A stretch of 64,000 nucleotides of DNA. It comes from Cupriavidus basilensis. Its GTDB lineage: Bacteria > Pseudomonadota > Gammaproteobacteria > Burkholderiales > Burkholderiaceae. Shown piece by piece: positions 1 to 7,998 of the stretch. The notes beneath the pieces are model-generated. The model was not told where the DNA came from. It saw nothing but the letters and a program-made list of their open reading frames with translations, and did not search any database. Location: assembly GCF_000876015.1 (NCBI RefSeq), contig NZ_BBQM01000019.1, positions 124,001 to 188,000 on the forward strand. The letters are read 5' to 3'. The stretch's first letter is position 1, and each line of letters begins with the position of its first letter. A program made the position numbers and the translations under genes.

Positions 1-2
1 CA

Positions 3-182
3 TGCGCGAAGAACGACCGGAGCGCGCAGCGTCGCGAGGCGCTGGAGAAGTGGCGCGAGTTCATCGTGACCTGACAGACCGGCGCGCCCACGCCTGCATT
101 CGTCAAACCCACGCCCAACAACCTCATCCACCTGTTTTCACAGGCAAAGGCCGCGCAGCGCGGTAACCCCATCAACCTTGCC
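3..182 (+). pseudogene. 3' end of an unrecognised gene, possibly interrupted by a stop
   Basis: One frame is open from the left edge to a TGA at 72-74. It then continues in the same frame, with plausible coding composition, to a TAG at 180-182. Either the upstream gene ends at the TGA, with residues KWREFIVT last, or the TGA is a nonsense mutation in a longer protein ending NPINLAN. I recognise no family. The location beside a toxin-antitoxin pair and another fragment suits eroded accessory DNA. The gene is cut by the window edge, so this is only a weak call. Confidence 0.25.
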
Positions 183-206
183 AATTAGTATTCGATCGAA
201 TACAAT
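178..206 (+). promoter_or_regulatory. Promoter and autoregulatory palindrome of the toxin-antitoxin operon
   Basis: A -35 box TTGCCA (178-183) and a -10 box TACAAT (201-206) are separated by exactly 17 bp. A perfect 16-bp palindrome, GTATTCGATCGAATAC (188-203), fills the spacer and overlaps the -10. This is where an antitoxin dimer would exclude RNA polymerase. The -10 ends 5 bp before the toxin ATG at 212 and no Shine-Dalgarno lies between, so the mRNA would be leaderless or nearly so. Seen directly: the boxes, spacing and dyad. Inferred: autorepression and leaderless translation. Confidence 0.65.
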
Positions 207-211
207 ACCCC

Positions 212-526
212 ATGTATACGATAAAGCCCCTGCCGGAATTCGACGCTTGGTTTGATAGCCTGAAAGACCCTGCCACGCGCGCCCGCCTCATCCGCAGGCT
301 TGAAAAGGCGGCTCAGGGCCTGCTGGGCGATGTGGAGCCGGTTGGCGAAGGCGTGAGCGAGATGCGCGAGTTCTTCGGCCCCGGCTGGCGCATGTATTAC
401 ATCGAGCAGGGCGACGTGTTGATCGTCATGCTGGGCGGCGGCACCAAGGCCACGCAAAGCCGCGACATCAAGCGAGCCAAAGACTTGGCGCGCGCCCTGA
501 GAAACGACGAGGAAGACCCATCATGA
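212..526 (+). CDS. Type II toxin, RelE/ParE superfamily (HigB/Gp49-like)
   Basis: This 104-residue basic protein opens MYTIKPLPEFDAWFDSLKD and carries the mid-protein pattern SEMREFFGPGWRMYYIEQGD, then an LGGGTKATQSRDIKRAK tail. These features fit the addiction-module killer proteins of the Gp49/HigB-like group, usually ribosome-dependent mRNA interferases. It is the first gene of a toxin-first pair and overlaps the antitoxin start by ATGA. No Shine-Dalgarno precedes the ATG, which sits where transcription should begin. That could keep toxin synthesis low relative to antitoxin. Family assignment is confident. mRNA cleavage is inferred from relatives, not visible from specific residues. Confidence 0.85.
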   Translation: MYTIKPLPEFDAWFDSLKDPATRARLIRRLEKAAQGLLGDVEPVGEGVSEMREFFGPGWRMYYIEQGDVLIVMLGGGTKATQSRDIKRAKDLARALRNDEEDPS

Positions 527-834
527 GCAAGAAGACGATTCAGGTTTCCGAACTGCCGACCTTCGACCCCGCGCGCTACCTGCGCGACGACGAGGACATC
601 GCCGCCTACCTGACACAGGTGATCGAAGACGGAGACGCCGGCGAGCTTGCGCAGGCGCTGGGCGTCGCGGCGCGCGCGCGCGGCATGGCGCAAATCGCCG
701 AGGCCGCCGGTATTGGCCGGGAATCCCTCTACAAAGCCCTGCGGGCTGATGCCAGCCCGCGTTTCGACACGATAGCCAAGGTGTGCAAGGCGCTGGGCGT
801 GCGCCTTGTCGTCCAGGCTGAGCACCCCGTTTAA
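523..834 (+). CDS. Type II antitoxin, HigA-like helix-turn-helix protein
   Basis: This 103-residue protein is the partner of the upstream toxin. The N-terminal part (ARYLRDDEDIAAYLTQVIEDG) matches the small downstream antidote family. Residues about 50-100 form a Cro/C1-type helix-turn-helix (MAQIAEAAGIGRESLYKAL) that should bind the palindrome at 188-203. The start overlaps the toxin stop by 4 bp, so translation is coupled. Relatives neutralise the toxin by direct binding and repress their own operon. The pair looks intact, whereas the sequence on both sides is degraded, typical of a plasmid- or phage-borne module kept after integration. Confidence 0.85.
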   Translation: MSKKTIQVSELPTFDPARYLRDDEDIAAYLTQVIEDGDAGELAQALGVAARARGMAQIAEAAGIGRESLYKALRADASPRFDTIAKVCKALGVRLVVQAEHPV

Positions 835-865
835 GCAGACGCGCCGCACCTCAGAGCGCCGGGCG

Positions 866-1012
866 GCCGGCCGCTATACCGTTGACGAGGCAGCCCAGAA
901 AATCCGGCGCAACGTGGGAGAGCAAGCTGCGGGCGGCATTGGCCTTGCTCTCGCTCGGGCCGTGGATAGTGGCAATCTCATCGCCTACCGACCGGGAGAG
1001 GCCGTTCCGTAA
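866..1012 (+). pseudogene. Fragment of a phage-type DNA-binding accessory protein
   Basis: A 49-codon stretch reads GRYTVDEAAQKIRRNVGE, a short alanine-rich helix, then SGNLIAYRPGEAVP before a TAA. It resembles the N-terminal portion of small accessory proteins of about 80 residues common in Burkholderiales genomic islands, which open YT(L/V)DEAA and contain a Tyr-x-Pro-Gly turn. There is no start codon with a ribosome site and the C-terminal half is missing, so I treat it as a remnant. The family match is from memory and weak. Confidence 0.3.
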
Positions 1013-1144
1013 ATGGCGCCCTTCAATGCGGTGGAAAGCGATGGCAGCCTGCGTTGGACTGACGCGAACAACAAGATCTCGGGGTACCATGCATCATTGG
1101 AAACCATGAAAGCCATGGTACAAAAGGGTTTCAAAGAAACATGA
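1013..1144 (+). CDS. 43-residue hypothetical ORF coupled to xthA
   Basis: The ATG at 1013 follows the TAA of the upstream fragment directly. The frame encodes 43 residues (MAPFNAVESDGSLRWTDANN... to ...MVQKGFKET) and its TGA overlaps the xthA ATG as ATGA. No family is recognised. Composition is less alanine- and arginine-rich than shadow frames in this genome, which favours real or formerly real coding. It may be the 3' piece of a lost accessory gene. The overlap means any ribosome translating it would terminate on the xthA start. Confidence 0.35.
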   Translation: MAPFNAVESDGSLRWTDANNKISGYHASLETMKAMVQKGFKET

Positions 1145-1932
1145 GAATCGCCACCTGGAACGTCAACTCGCTCAAGGTCCGGCTGCCGCAGGTGCTGGAC
1201 TGGCTGAACGAGCAGGAAAAAGCCGACACGCCCATCGACGCCCTGTGCCTGCAGGAGCTGAAGATGCCGGACGACAAATACCCGCTGGCCGAGCTGGAAA
1301 GCGCCGGCTTCCACAGCGTGTTCACCGGCCAGAAGACCTACAACGGCGTGGCGATCCTGGCGCGCGGCGCGACCATGCCGGCGCCCGCCGACGTGGTGCG
1401 CAACATCCCCGGCTTCGAGGACACCCAGCAGCGCGTGGTGGCGGCCACCTATGGCGACGTGCGCCTGGTGTGCGCCTATTTCCCCAACGGCCAGGCGCCC
1501 GACTCCGACAAGTTCGTCTACAAGCTCGACTGGCTGCGCGCCATGACGGCGTGGCTGCGCGGCGAGCTGGCGAAGTACCCGAAGCTGGCGCTGCTGGGCG
1601 ACTTCAATATCGCGCCCGAGGACCGCGACGTGCACGATCCGGCCAAGTGGGAAGGCCAGAACCTGGTGTCGCCGCAGGAGCGGGAGGCGTTCCGCGCGCT
1701 GGAGGCGCTGGGCCTGGCCGATGCGTTCCGCCTGTTCGAGCAGCCGGAGAAGAGCTTCTCGTGGTGGGACTACCGCATGTTCGCCTTCCGCCGCAATGCC
1801 GGCCTGCGCATCGACCATATCCTGCTGTCGCCGGCGCTGCGCGAGGCCTGCCGCGGCTGCGTGATCGACCGCGTGCCGCGCGCCTGGGAGCAGCCGTCCG
1901 ACCACACGCCGGTGGTGGCCACGCTGGATTGA
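1141..1932 (+). CDS. xthA: Exodeoxyribonuclease III
   Basis: This 263-residue enzyme has the full exonuclease III/AP endonuclease fold. Asn7 lies in ATWNVNSLK, the metal-binding Glu39 in LCLQELKM, Asp154 and Asn156 in GDFNIAPED, and the catalytic pair Asp254-His255 in SDHTPVV. The family cuts DNA 5' to abasic sites and degrades duplex DNA 3' to 5' in base-excision repair. Length matches the family (about 260). The start chosen is the ATG at 1141, which gives the canonical MRIATWNVNS opening. It overlaps the end of a small upstream ORF. Confidence 0.95.
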   Translation: MRIATWNVNSLKVRLPQVLDWLNEQEKADTPIDALCLQELKMPDDKYPLAELESAGFHSVFTGQKTYNGVAILARGATMPAPADVVRNIPGFEDTQQRVVAATYGDVRLVCAYFPNGQAPDSDKFVYKLDWLRAMTAWLRGELAKYPKLALLGDFNIAPEDRDVHDPAKWEGQNLVSPQEREAFRALEALGLADAFRLFEQPEKSFSWWDYRMFAFRRNAGLRIDHILLSPALREACRGCVIDRVPRAWEQPSDHTPVVATLD

Positions 1933-2029
1933 GCCCGCGCGGCGCGGCGCGGAACCGGCCCGCGCGGCCGGCGCCATCGGTATCGCTACCGGCTCGCGCG
2001 ATGGCCTCCGCGCGGCTACACTGGCGGGC

Positions 2030-2479
2030 ATGAAACCGGCTACCTTCCGCCACCGCAACCTGCCCCACCTGCTGCTGCAGGCCCGCGAAACGCTCATGGC
2101 CGGCTTCCGGCCGATCCTGCGCCAGCATGGCCTGACCGAGCAGCAATGGCGCGTGGTGCGCACACTCAACGAGCAGGGTGAGATGGAGCCGAACCAGCTC
2201 GCCGACGCCTGCCTCATCTTAAGCCCCAGCCTGACCCGGATGCTGTCCAGCATGGAGGAGGCGGGCCTGATCCTGCGCTCGCGCTGCGCCACCGACCAGC
2301 GCCGCCAGCAGATCTCGCTGACGGACAAGTGCCGCGCCATGATCGCCGCGATGGAGCCGCTGATCGAGCGGCGCTACGCGGAGCTGGAGCGCATGATCGG
2401 CGCCGAGCGGCTCGGCAAGGTCTACGGCGCGCTCGACGAACTGCTGGAGAGCTTCGACGCGAAGGACCCGCGCGCATGA
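2030..2479 (+). CDS. MarR-family regulator, HpaR type
   Basis: This 149-residue protein opens with FRHRNLPHLLLQARETLM and continues LTEQQWRVVRTL, characteristic of the HpaR branch of MarR regulators. A winged helix lies at about residues 45-110 (QLADACLILSPSLTRMLSSM, then the basic wing RSRCATDQRR). HpaR proteins repress homoprotocatechuate catabolism and release DNA on binding aromatic acids. No such catabolic genes lie nearby. The stop overlaps the SulP start as ATGA, so it more likely controls that transporter or a distant operon. Ligand unknown. Confidence 0.85.
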   Translation: MKPATFRHRNLPHLLLQARETLMAGFRPILRQHGLTEQQWRVVRTLNEQGEMEPNQLADACLILSPSLTRMLSSMEEAGLILRSRCATDQRRQQISLTDKCRAMIAAMEPLIERRYAELERMIGAERLGKVYGALDELLESFDAKDPRA

Positions 2480-4269
2480 GCGCGGCCGGCCCCGGCGCGA
2501 TGCTGGCGCGCCTGCTGCCGGCGTGGCGCCACCGGGTCGGCGCCGCCTCGCTGCGCGCCGACCTGGTGGCCGGCCTGCTCGGCGCGGTGCTGGTGCTGCC
2601 GCAGGGCGTGGCCTTCGCCACGCTGGCCGGGCTGCCGCCCCAGTACGGCATCTACGCGGCGGTCATCCCCTGCATCGTGGCCGCGCTGTTCGGCTCGAGC
2701 TGGCACGTGATGTCGGGGCCGACCAACGCCAACTCGCTGGCGCTGTTCGCCATGTTGAGCCCGGTGGCCTTCGCCGGCAGCCCGGCCTACATCAACCTCG
2801 CGCTGGCCGTGACCATCATGGTCGGCGTGCTGCAGCTGGCGGTGGGCACGCTGCGGCTGGGCTCGCTGGCCAACTTCATCTCGCCCTCGGTGCTGCTCGG
2901 CTTCACCTGCGGCGCGGCGACGCTGATCGGGCTCTACGCGCTCAAGGACCTGTTCGGGCTGGCCGTGCCCACCGGCACCAGCGCCTTCGGCGTGGTGCGC
3001 TTCCTGCTGGACAACGCCGCCGCCATCAACTGGAGCGCGTTTACCGTGGCGGTGGTCACGCTGGCCGTCACGCTCGCCGTGAAGCGCGTCTGGCGCCGCC
3101 TGCCGTTCATGCTGCTGGGCCTGCTGGCCGGCTACGGCACGGCCCTGCTGCTCAACGCGCCGGGCTGGAGCCGGGGCGCGCGCCACGTCAACGTGGTCGG
3201 GCCGATTCCCTCGGCGATCCCGCCCTTCCATCTGCCGGACATTGCCTGGCAGGCCGTGCCCGACCTGCTGGGCATCGCCGCGGCGCTGACCATCGTGGCG
3301 CTGGGCCAGTCGATCTCGATCGCCAAGGCGGTGGCGCTGCGCTCGGGCCAGCATATCGACGCCAACCGCGAGTTCATCGGCCAGGGCCTGTCGAACATCG
3401 CGGGCGGCCTGTTCTCGGCCTACATCTCGTGCGGCTCGCTGAACCGCTCGATGCCCAACTACGAGGCCGGCGCGCAGACTCCGCTGGCCGGCGTGTTCTC
3501 GGCGCTGCTGCTGGTCGTGCTGGTGACGGCCAGCGCGCCGCTGCTGGCGCAGATTCCGCTGGCGGCGATTGCCGCGATGCTGCTGCTGGTGGCGTGGGGC
3601 CTGTTCGACTTCGCGCGGCTGCGGCGCATCGCCAGCCTGAGCCGCGCCGAGTTCGCCATCGCCATCAGCACGTTCGCCGCCACGCTCGCCATCCGCCTGG
3701 AGATGGCGGTCCTGCTCGGCACCATCCTGTCGCTGGTGGCCTATCTCTACCGCACCTCGCGCCCGGCCGTGCGCAGCCTGGTGCCGGACGCGGACGACCC
3801 CGAGCGCCGCTTCACCCCGCTCGACGAACTGCGCCGGCCGCAGCCGGAATGCCCGCAACTGAAACTGCTGCGCATGGAAGGCGCGATCTACTTCGGCGCC
3901 GTGCAGTACGTCACCGACCGGCTGCACCACGCGCGCACGGCGCACCCCGGGCAGATCCACCTGCTGGCCATGACCAAGAGCATGAACTTCATCGACCTGG
4001 CCGGCGCCGAGATGTGGGAGAGCGAACTGACCGAGCGGCGCGCGGCCGGCGGCGATCTCTATTTCCACCGGCCGCGCACGCAGGTATTGCAGACCTGGGA
4101 GCAGACCGGCTTCACCGCCAAGCTGGGCGAGGACCACATCTTCCCGACCAAGCGGCAGGCCCTGCACACCATCATCGCCCGGCTCGACCCGGCGGTGTGC
4201 CGCGCCTGCCGCGCGCGCATCTTCGAGGAATGCGCCAGCCGCCCCGGCGCCGCCGCGCAGCCGGCATGA
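2476..4269 (+). CDS. SulP-family inorganic anion transporter with STAS domain
   Basis: This 597-residue membrane protein carries the SulP signature early (AGLLGAVLVLPQGVAFATLA, then LPPQYGIYAAVIPCIVAALFG). About a dozen hydrophobic segments follow to residue ~430. The soluble C-terminal domain at about 455-570 (CPQLKLLRMEGAIYFGAVQY) is STAS-like. SulP proteins move sulfate, bicarbonate or dicarboxylates, and the substrate cannot be read here. The start is the ATG at 2476, overlapping the MarR gene by 4 bp and giving the usual short cytoplasmic lead. The C terminus has a Cys pair (CRACRARIFEEC) of unknown role. Confidence 0.9.
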   Translation: MSAAGPGAMLARLLPAWRHRVGAASLRADLVAGLLGAVLVLPQGVAFATLAGLPPQYGIYAAVIPCIVAALFGSSWHVMSGPTNANSLALFAMLSPVAFAGSPAYINLALAVTIMVGVLQLAVGTLRLGSLANFISPSVLLGFTCGAATLIGLYALKDLFGLAVPTGTSAFGVVRFLLDNAAAINWSAFTVAVVTLAVTLAVKRVWRRLPFMLLGLLAGYGTALLLNAPGWSRGARHVNVVGPIPSAIPPFHLPDIAWQAVPDLLGIAAALTIVALGQSISIAKAVALRSGQHIDANREFIGQGLSNIAGGLFSAYISCGSLNRSMPNYEAGAQTPLAGVFSALLLVVLVTASAPLLAQIPLAAIAAMLLLVAWGLFDFARLRRIASLSRAEFAIAISTFAATLAIRLEMAVLLGTILSLVAYLYRTSRPAVRSLVPDADDPERRFTPLDELRRPQPECPQLKLLRMEGAIYFGAVQYVTDRLHHARTAHPGQIHLLAMTKSMNFIDLAGAEMWESELTERRAAGGDLYFHRPRTQVLQTWEQTGFTAKLGEDHIFPTKRQALHTIIARLDPAVCRACRARIFEECASRPGAAAQPA

Positions 4270-4360
4270 AGCGCGCGCAATGCGGCATTGCCACGGCACG
4301 CGGCACGGCATGCGGCACGATGGCGGCTAGTAGCGACGGGGAGTGAAACGAAAAGAGAAA

Positions 4361-4377
4361 CGCCGGAGAATCCGGCG
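4361..4377 (-). terminator. Hairpin downstream of the DUF1488 gene
   Basis: CGCCGGA (4361-4367) pairs perfectly with TCCGGCG (4371-4377) around a 3-nt loop. Read on the minus strand, a U-rich stretch (TTTCTCTTTT) follows, so it can terminate the minus-strand gene ending at 4470. It also lies 92 bp past the sulP stop and could limit that transcript. The rest of 4270-4469 shows no gene. Confidence 0.5.
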
Positions 4378-4469
4378 CCAGGCAACTGCTGGCGAATCGC
4401 CGGCAGCCGCAAACACATGAAGCGGGCGCCCGGGATCGGACCGATGACCGGCCCGGACTGAAGCCCGTT

Positions 4470-4733
4470 TCAGAGCGGCGCCACGTGGGCGCGCTTGACT
4501 ACCACCGGCTGTGCGGCGCCCTGCTCGATCAGCACCACGGCGGCGCGCTCGATGGTCTCGCGCCCGGCGCGGAAAGCTTCTTCGAGCGACAGCACCTGGT
4601 CGGCGCTGAAGCCTTCCCACAGCGCCTCGCGCGTCACCACGCAGGTGACGGGTTGGCCGTCGACGACGGCGTGGAACAGCAAGCCTTCATTGTTGATATC
4701 GTAACGCTCTTGCTCTTGGAACTTGATATCCAT
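4470..4733 (-). CDS. DUF1488 family protein
   Basis: An 87-residue protein opens MDIKFQEQERYDINNEGLLF and continues VDGQPVTCVVTREALWEGF, the pattern of the DUF1488 family. Function is unknown. Most members are 80-90 residues with no export signal. The start at 4733 is chosen over a longer frame because GGAGGG lies 9 nt upstream and the preceding 38 codons look non-coding. It stands alone, with a hairpin downstream and the tRNA-Lys promoter region behind it. Confidence 0.75.
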   Translation of the reverse strand: MDIKFQEQERYDINNEGLLFHAVVDGQPVTCVVTREALWEGFSADQVLSLEEAFRAGRETIERAAVVLIEQGAAQPVVVKRAHVAPL

Positions 4734-4928
4734 CGGTACAGCCCTCCATTGCAAGTGAAAAAACATCCTAACATGGGTCGGCCCGACTCGTCCGCAAAGG
4801 CCTACGCTTCGTTCGCCTCCGGACGTGACCGCCGCAGGCGCGGGCAAGTTCCCGCCGCGTGCGCCGGCTTCATGCGCGATCGCCGCGCAAGCGCCGCCAA
4901 CGCGGAACGAAGAAAAAGCACTAAACGT

Positions 4929-4956
4929 TTGACAAACTCAAAAACGATGATAGAAT
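4929..4956 (+). promoter_or_regulatory. Promoter of the first tRNA-Lys gene
   Basis: A perfect -35 TTGACA (4929-4934) and a -10 TAGAAT (4951-4956) are spaced 16 bp, ending 13 bp before the mature tRNA 5' end. This is the AT-rich patch in an otherwise GC-rich 236-bp gap (4734-4969). I see no other feature in the gap. Confidence 0.75.
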
Positions 4957-4969
4957 CTCTTTCTTCGTT

Positions 4970-5045
4970 GGGGCGTTAGCTCAGTTGGTAGAGCAGCGGA
5001 CTCTTAATCCGTAGGTCGAGTGTTCGAGTCACTCACGCCCCACCA
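4970..5045 (+). tRNA. tRNA-Lys (anticodon CTT), copy 1
   Basis: A complete 76-nt cloverleaf including encoded CCA. The 7-bp acceptor stem GGGGCGT/ACGCCCC is perfect, the anticodon loop is CTCTTAA (anticodon CTT, reading AAG), and the T arm contains GTTCGAGTC. It is identical to the copy at 7999-8074. It has its own promoter upstream and a terminator 13 bp downstream. Confidence 0.97.
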
Positions 5046-5057
5046 GCGAATTCTGAA

Positions 5058-5089
5058 AAGCCGGTAGCAGAAATGCTCCCGGCTTTTTT
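5058..5089 (+). terminator. Rho-independent terminator of tRNA-Lys copy 1
   Basis: AAGCCGG pairs with CCGGCTT, and an inner AGCA/TGCT helix closes on a GAAA tetraloop. A T6 run (5084-5089) and further pyrimidines follow. The same structure, base for base, follows the second tRNA-Lys gene. Confidence 0.85.
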
Positions 5090-5272
5090 CTTTTCCGCTT
5101 TCCTTTTTTGCTTCCCGCGCCTGCCGCTTTTCCCCGCTTTTTCGTTGCCGCTGCGCGCGCCTCTTGTCCGCTTCGGTGCCTGCGTCGTCCCGACATTGAT
5201 ACCGCATCAATGTGACAGATGTCATCGGCACGATCGGCCGCCGCGGCATCTCGGCACGCCATCCTCGCGCGC

Positions 5273-5298
5273 AAAAAAAAGCCCGCGGGTCTGCGGGC
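5273..5298 (-). terminator. Terminator of the deaminase gene
   Basis: GCCCGC (5281-5286) pairs with GCGGGC (5293-5298) across a 6-nt loop. On the minus strand eight U residues follow (A8 at 5273-5280). It lies 138 bp beyond the deaminase stop at 5437. The rest of 5090-5436 has a polypyrimidine tract shared with the second tRNA-Lys locus and no gene. Confidence 0.75.
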
Positions 5299-5436
5299 TC
5301 GGGAAGGGTCAGGGGCGTTCGGGGAACGTCCCAGGGACAAGTGTGAATACATTGGAAACATGATGCTGCCCCACTCGAGTGGGGTCGCGCGCACGTGGCA
5401 TTCCGGTCCTGCGCGCGCGGCGCCCGCCGCGCAGGC

Positions 5437-6825
5437 TTACGCCGGCGTGCCGGCGCGCTCGAACAGCGCGCGCGCCAGGCCGCGGTGCTGCGCCAGCACG
5501 CGCGGCAACTCCGCGCTCAGCAGCTCGCCGCCGCGCACCACCACCTTGCCGTTGATGACGCTGGCGGCGACGTTGCCGGGCGTGCAGAAGACCAGCGCCG
5601 CCACCGGATCGTGGCCGGCGCCGGCGTAGGCGACCGCGCGCATGTCGAAGGCGACGAAGTCGGCCGACATGCCGGGCGCCAGCGCGCCGATGTCGTCGCG
5701 CCCGAGCACGCGCGCGCCGCCCAGCGTGGCGATCTCCAGCGCCTCGCGCGCGCTCATGGCCGCGGGGCCGTAGCCCACGCGCTGCAACAGCATGGCCTGG
5801 CGCGCTTCGCCAAGCATGTGGGCGCCGTCGTTGGAAGCGCTGCCGTCCACGCCCAGCCCGACCGGCACGCCCGCGTCGCGCATCGCGCGCACCGGGGCGA
5901 TGCCCGACGCCAGCCGCATGTTGCTGCACGGGCAATGGGCCACGCCGGTGCCAGTGCGCGCGAACAGCGCGATGCCATCGCCGTCGAGCTTCACGCAGTG
6001 CGCGTGCCACACGTCGGGACCGACCCAGCCGAGTGCTTCGGCGTACTGCGCCGGCGTCAGGCCGAAGCGCTCGCGCGAATAGGCGATGTCGTTGTCGTTC
6101 TCGGCCAGATGGGTGTGCATCGACACGCCGTAGCTGCGCGCCAGCCGCGCCGACTCGCGCATCAGGTCGCGCGATACGGAAAACGGCGAGCACGGCGCCA
6201 CCACCACGCGCAGCATGGCGTGGCGCGAGGCATCGTGATACCGCTCGATCAGCCGCTGGCTGTCGGCGAGGATGGCGCCCTCCTCTTCCACCACCGAGTC
6301 GGGCGGCAAGCCGCCCTTGCTGCGGCCAACGCTCATCGAGCCGCGCGCGGCATGGAAGCGCATGCCCATGTCCGCGGCCGCCGCGATGGCGTCGTCGAGG
6401 CGCGCGCCGTTGGGGTAAAGATAGAGATGGTCGCTGGTGGTGGTGCAGCCCGACAGCATCAGCTCGGCCATCGCGGTGCGCGTGGAGACGTCGATCATCT
6501 CCGGCGTCAGGTGCGACCACAGCAGGTAGAGGCTGCCCAGCCAGGAGAACAGCTCGGCGTCCTGCGCCGCCGGCACCGCGCGCGTGAGGCTCTGGTACAT
6601 GTGGTGATGCGTGTTGACCAGGCCCGGCGTGACCACATGGCCGCGCATGTCGAGCACCTCGGCCCGCCCCTCGTCGATCAGGCGGCGGTACTGCGGCGGC
6701 AGGTCCGCGCTGGCGCCGACCCATTCGATGGCCGGGCCTTGCGCCACCAGCGCGCCGTCGGCGATCTCGCGGCGCCGTTCGTCCATCGTCACGAGCACGT
6801 CGGCGTGGAGCAGGATCAGGGGCAT
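5437..6825 (-). CDS. 8-oxoguanine deaminase-like amidohydrolase
   Basis: This 462-residue metal-dependent hydrolase carries the expected ligands: His73 and His75 in NTHHHMYQ, His239 in HTHLAE, His276 in VWHAHC and Asp327 in GLGVDGSASN. The blocks LTRAVPAAQDAELF and SGCTTTSDHLYLYPNG fit the 8-oxoguanine deaminases described from Pseudomonas, which convert 8-oxoguanine to urate. Related guanine or triazine deaminases are the alternatives. It lies downstream of a LysR gene on the same strand (126-bp gap), so the two form a likely purine-salvage or detoxification unit. Both sit between two identical tRNA-Lys genes. Substrate is inferred, fold is certain. Confidence 0.85.
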   Translation of the reverse strand: MPLILLHADVLVTMDERRREIADGALVAQGPAIEWVGASADLPPQYRRLIDEGRAEVLDMRGHVVTPGLVNTHHHMYQSLTRAVPAAQDAELFSWLGSLYLLWSHLTPEMIDVSTRTAMAELMLSGCTTTSDHLYLYPNGARLDDAIAAAADMGMRFHAARGSMSVGRSKGGLPPDSVVEEEGAILADSQRLIERYHDASRHAMLRVVVAPCSPFSVSRDLMRESARLARSYGVSMHTHLAENDNDIAYSRERFGLTPAQYAEALGWVGPDVWHAHCVKLDGDGIALFARTGTGVAHCPCSNMRLASGIAPVRAMRDAGVPVGLGVDGSASNDGAHMLGEARQAMLLQRVGYGPAAMSAREALEIATLGGARVLGRDDIGALAPGMSADFVAFDMRAVAYAGAGHDPVAALVFCTPGNVAASVINGKVVVRGGELLSAELPRVLAQHRGLARALFERAGTPA

Positions 6826-6951
6826 GACGGCATCTCCGCAGCGGTTGTGGAAGGCCCGGGCAGTCTACGGCGCCGGCCGCGCCCGGCAAAGCATCGAATT
6901 GCGCCGATGCTGTGCGCAAAATCAGCACAGCGCCGGCCGGAGATTTGCAGG

Positions 6952-7860
6952 CTAGCGCGCCGCGCCGAACACCTCGGCCAGCGCGGCGCCGATGCGCCCG
7001 GCCATCAGGCCGGCGGCGGCGCCTGGCTCGCCGCGCGCCCGCGCCACCAGCCGCAGGGTCTGGCGCGGCAGGTTGCCGTCGCGCAGCGGCAGCCACGCGA
7101 GCGTGCCGCGCGCGCGTTCGTCGAGCACGTCGAGCGGATTGAGAAAGGCGATGCCGTCGCCGAGCATGACCAGGCTGCGCATCAGCGCGGTCGAGGTCGT
7201 CTCCGTGGCCGCCAGGACCGCCAGCCCGGCACGCGCGAAGCCTTCGTCGAGCAGGCCGCGCAGCGACATCGAGGGCGCGGGCAGGATCACCGGCCACGCC
7301 AGGCATTCGGCCAGCAGCGCCGACGGCTGCGCCGCCAGCGCGTGGCCTGGCGCCACCACCGCGCCGACCGGCCAGTCGCTGCCGGCGAGGATGCGGAATG
7401 CGGCCACGTCGGGCAGGTCGTAGCCCAGGCCGAGGTCGGCGTCGCCGCGCTCGACGGCGGCGGCGATTTCCGCCACCGGCAGATCGAGCAGGCGCACCAG
7501 GATGCCCGGGTACTGCTGGCGGAAACCGTGCACCAGCGACGGCATCAGCGAGCCGGCCAGGCCGGCCGTGGTGGCGACCGTGACCTCGCCCTGGCGCATG
7601 CCCTTGACGGCCTCGATCCGGCTGCGCAGCAGCTCGTGCTCGCGCAGGGTCTGGCGCACGTGGGCCAGCACCATCTTGCCGAGCGGCGTGAGCCGCAGCC
7701 GCTTGTTGATGCGCTCGAACAAGGGCGCGCCCAGCTCGGCCTCCAGATCCAGGATCTGCCGGTTGATCGCGGTCGGCGCCACATGCAGGTGCAGCGCGGC
7801 CTGGCGAATCGAGCCGCGGCTCACCACCTCGTCGAGGTAGCGCAGGACTCTGGCATGCAT
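6952..7860 (-). CDS. LysR-family transcriptional regulator
   Basis: This 302-residue regulator has an N-terminal winged helix in the first 60 residues (LRYLDEVVSRGSIRQAALHL, VAPTAINRQILDLEAELGAP LFER) and a periplasmic-binding-like effector domain from about residue 90. The start at 7860 is chosen for its GGAG 10 nt upstream and the canonical opening MHARVLRYLDEV. It precedes the deaminase gene in the same direction, so it probably controls that gene, possibly with a purine ligand. The 126-bp gap downstream could hold its operator. No clear T-N11-A dyad was resolved. Confidence 0.9.
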   Translation of the reverse strand: MHARVLRYLDEVVSRGSIRQAALHLHVAPTAINRQILDLEAELGAPLFERINKRLRLTPLGKMVLAHVRQTLREHELLRSRIEAVKGMRQGEVTVATTAGLAGSLMPSLVHGFRQQYPGILVRLLDLPVAEIAAAVERGDADLGLGYDLPDVAAFRILAGSDWPVGAVVAPGHALAAQPSALLAECLAWPVILPAPSMSLRGLLDEGFARAGLAVLAATETTSTALMRSLVMLGDGIAFLNPLDVLDERARGTLAWLPLRDGNLPRQTLRLVARARGEPGAAAGLMAGRIGAALAEVFGAAR

Positions 7861-7956
7861 GAAGGGTTCTCCGTGTGCGGGGCCTGGCGATGGCCGGAAC
7901 GAGCGCATTGTAGCCGCCGCCCCGTCATCGGATTCACAAGAAAATGCACGCAGCTA

Positions 7957-7985
7957 TTGCGCGATCGAAAATGCCTTGATATAAT
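7957..7985 (+). promoter_or_regulatory. Promoter of the second tRNA-Lys gene
   Basis: A -35 TTGCGC (7957-7962) and a perfect -10 TATAAT (7980-7985) are separated by 17 bp, 13 bp before the tRNA. The sequence differs from the copy 1 promoter, so the duplicated tRNAs are independently transcribed and the duplication boundary lies between promoter and tRNA. Confidence 0.7.
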
Positions 7986-7998
7986 TTTTGACTTCGTT

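Noticed and set aside
2422..4311. Long antisense open frames over sulP and over other large genes
   Set aside because: They mirror strong coding genes in a GC-rich genome, have Arg/Ala/Gly/His-rich composition and no domain, so they are shadows.
4361..4450. Possible riboswitch in the gap after sulP
   Set aside because: Only a simple hairpin with a U-rich tail for the minus strand is seen, with no conserved aptamer pattern.
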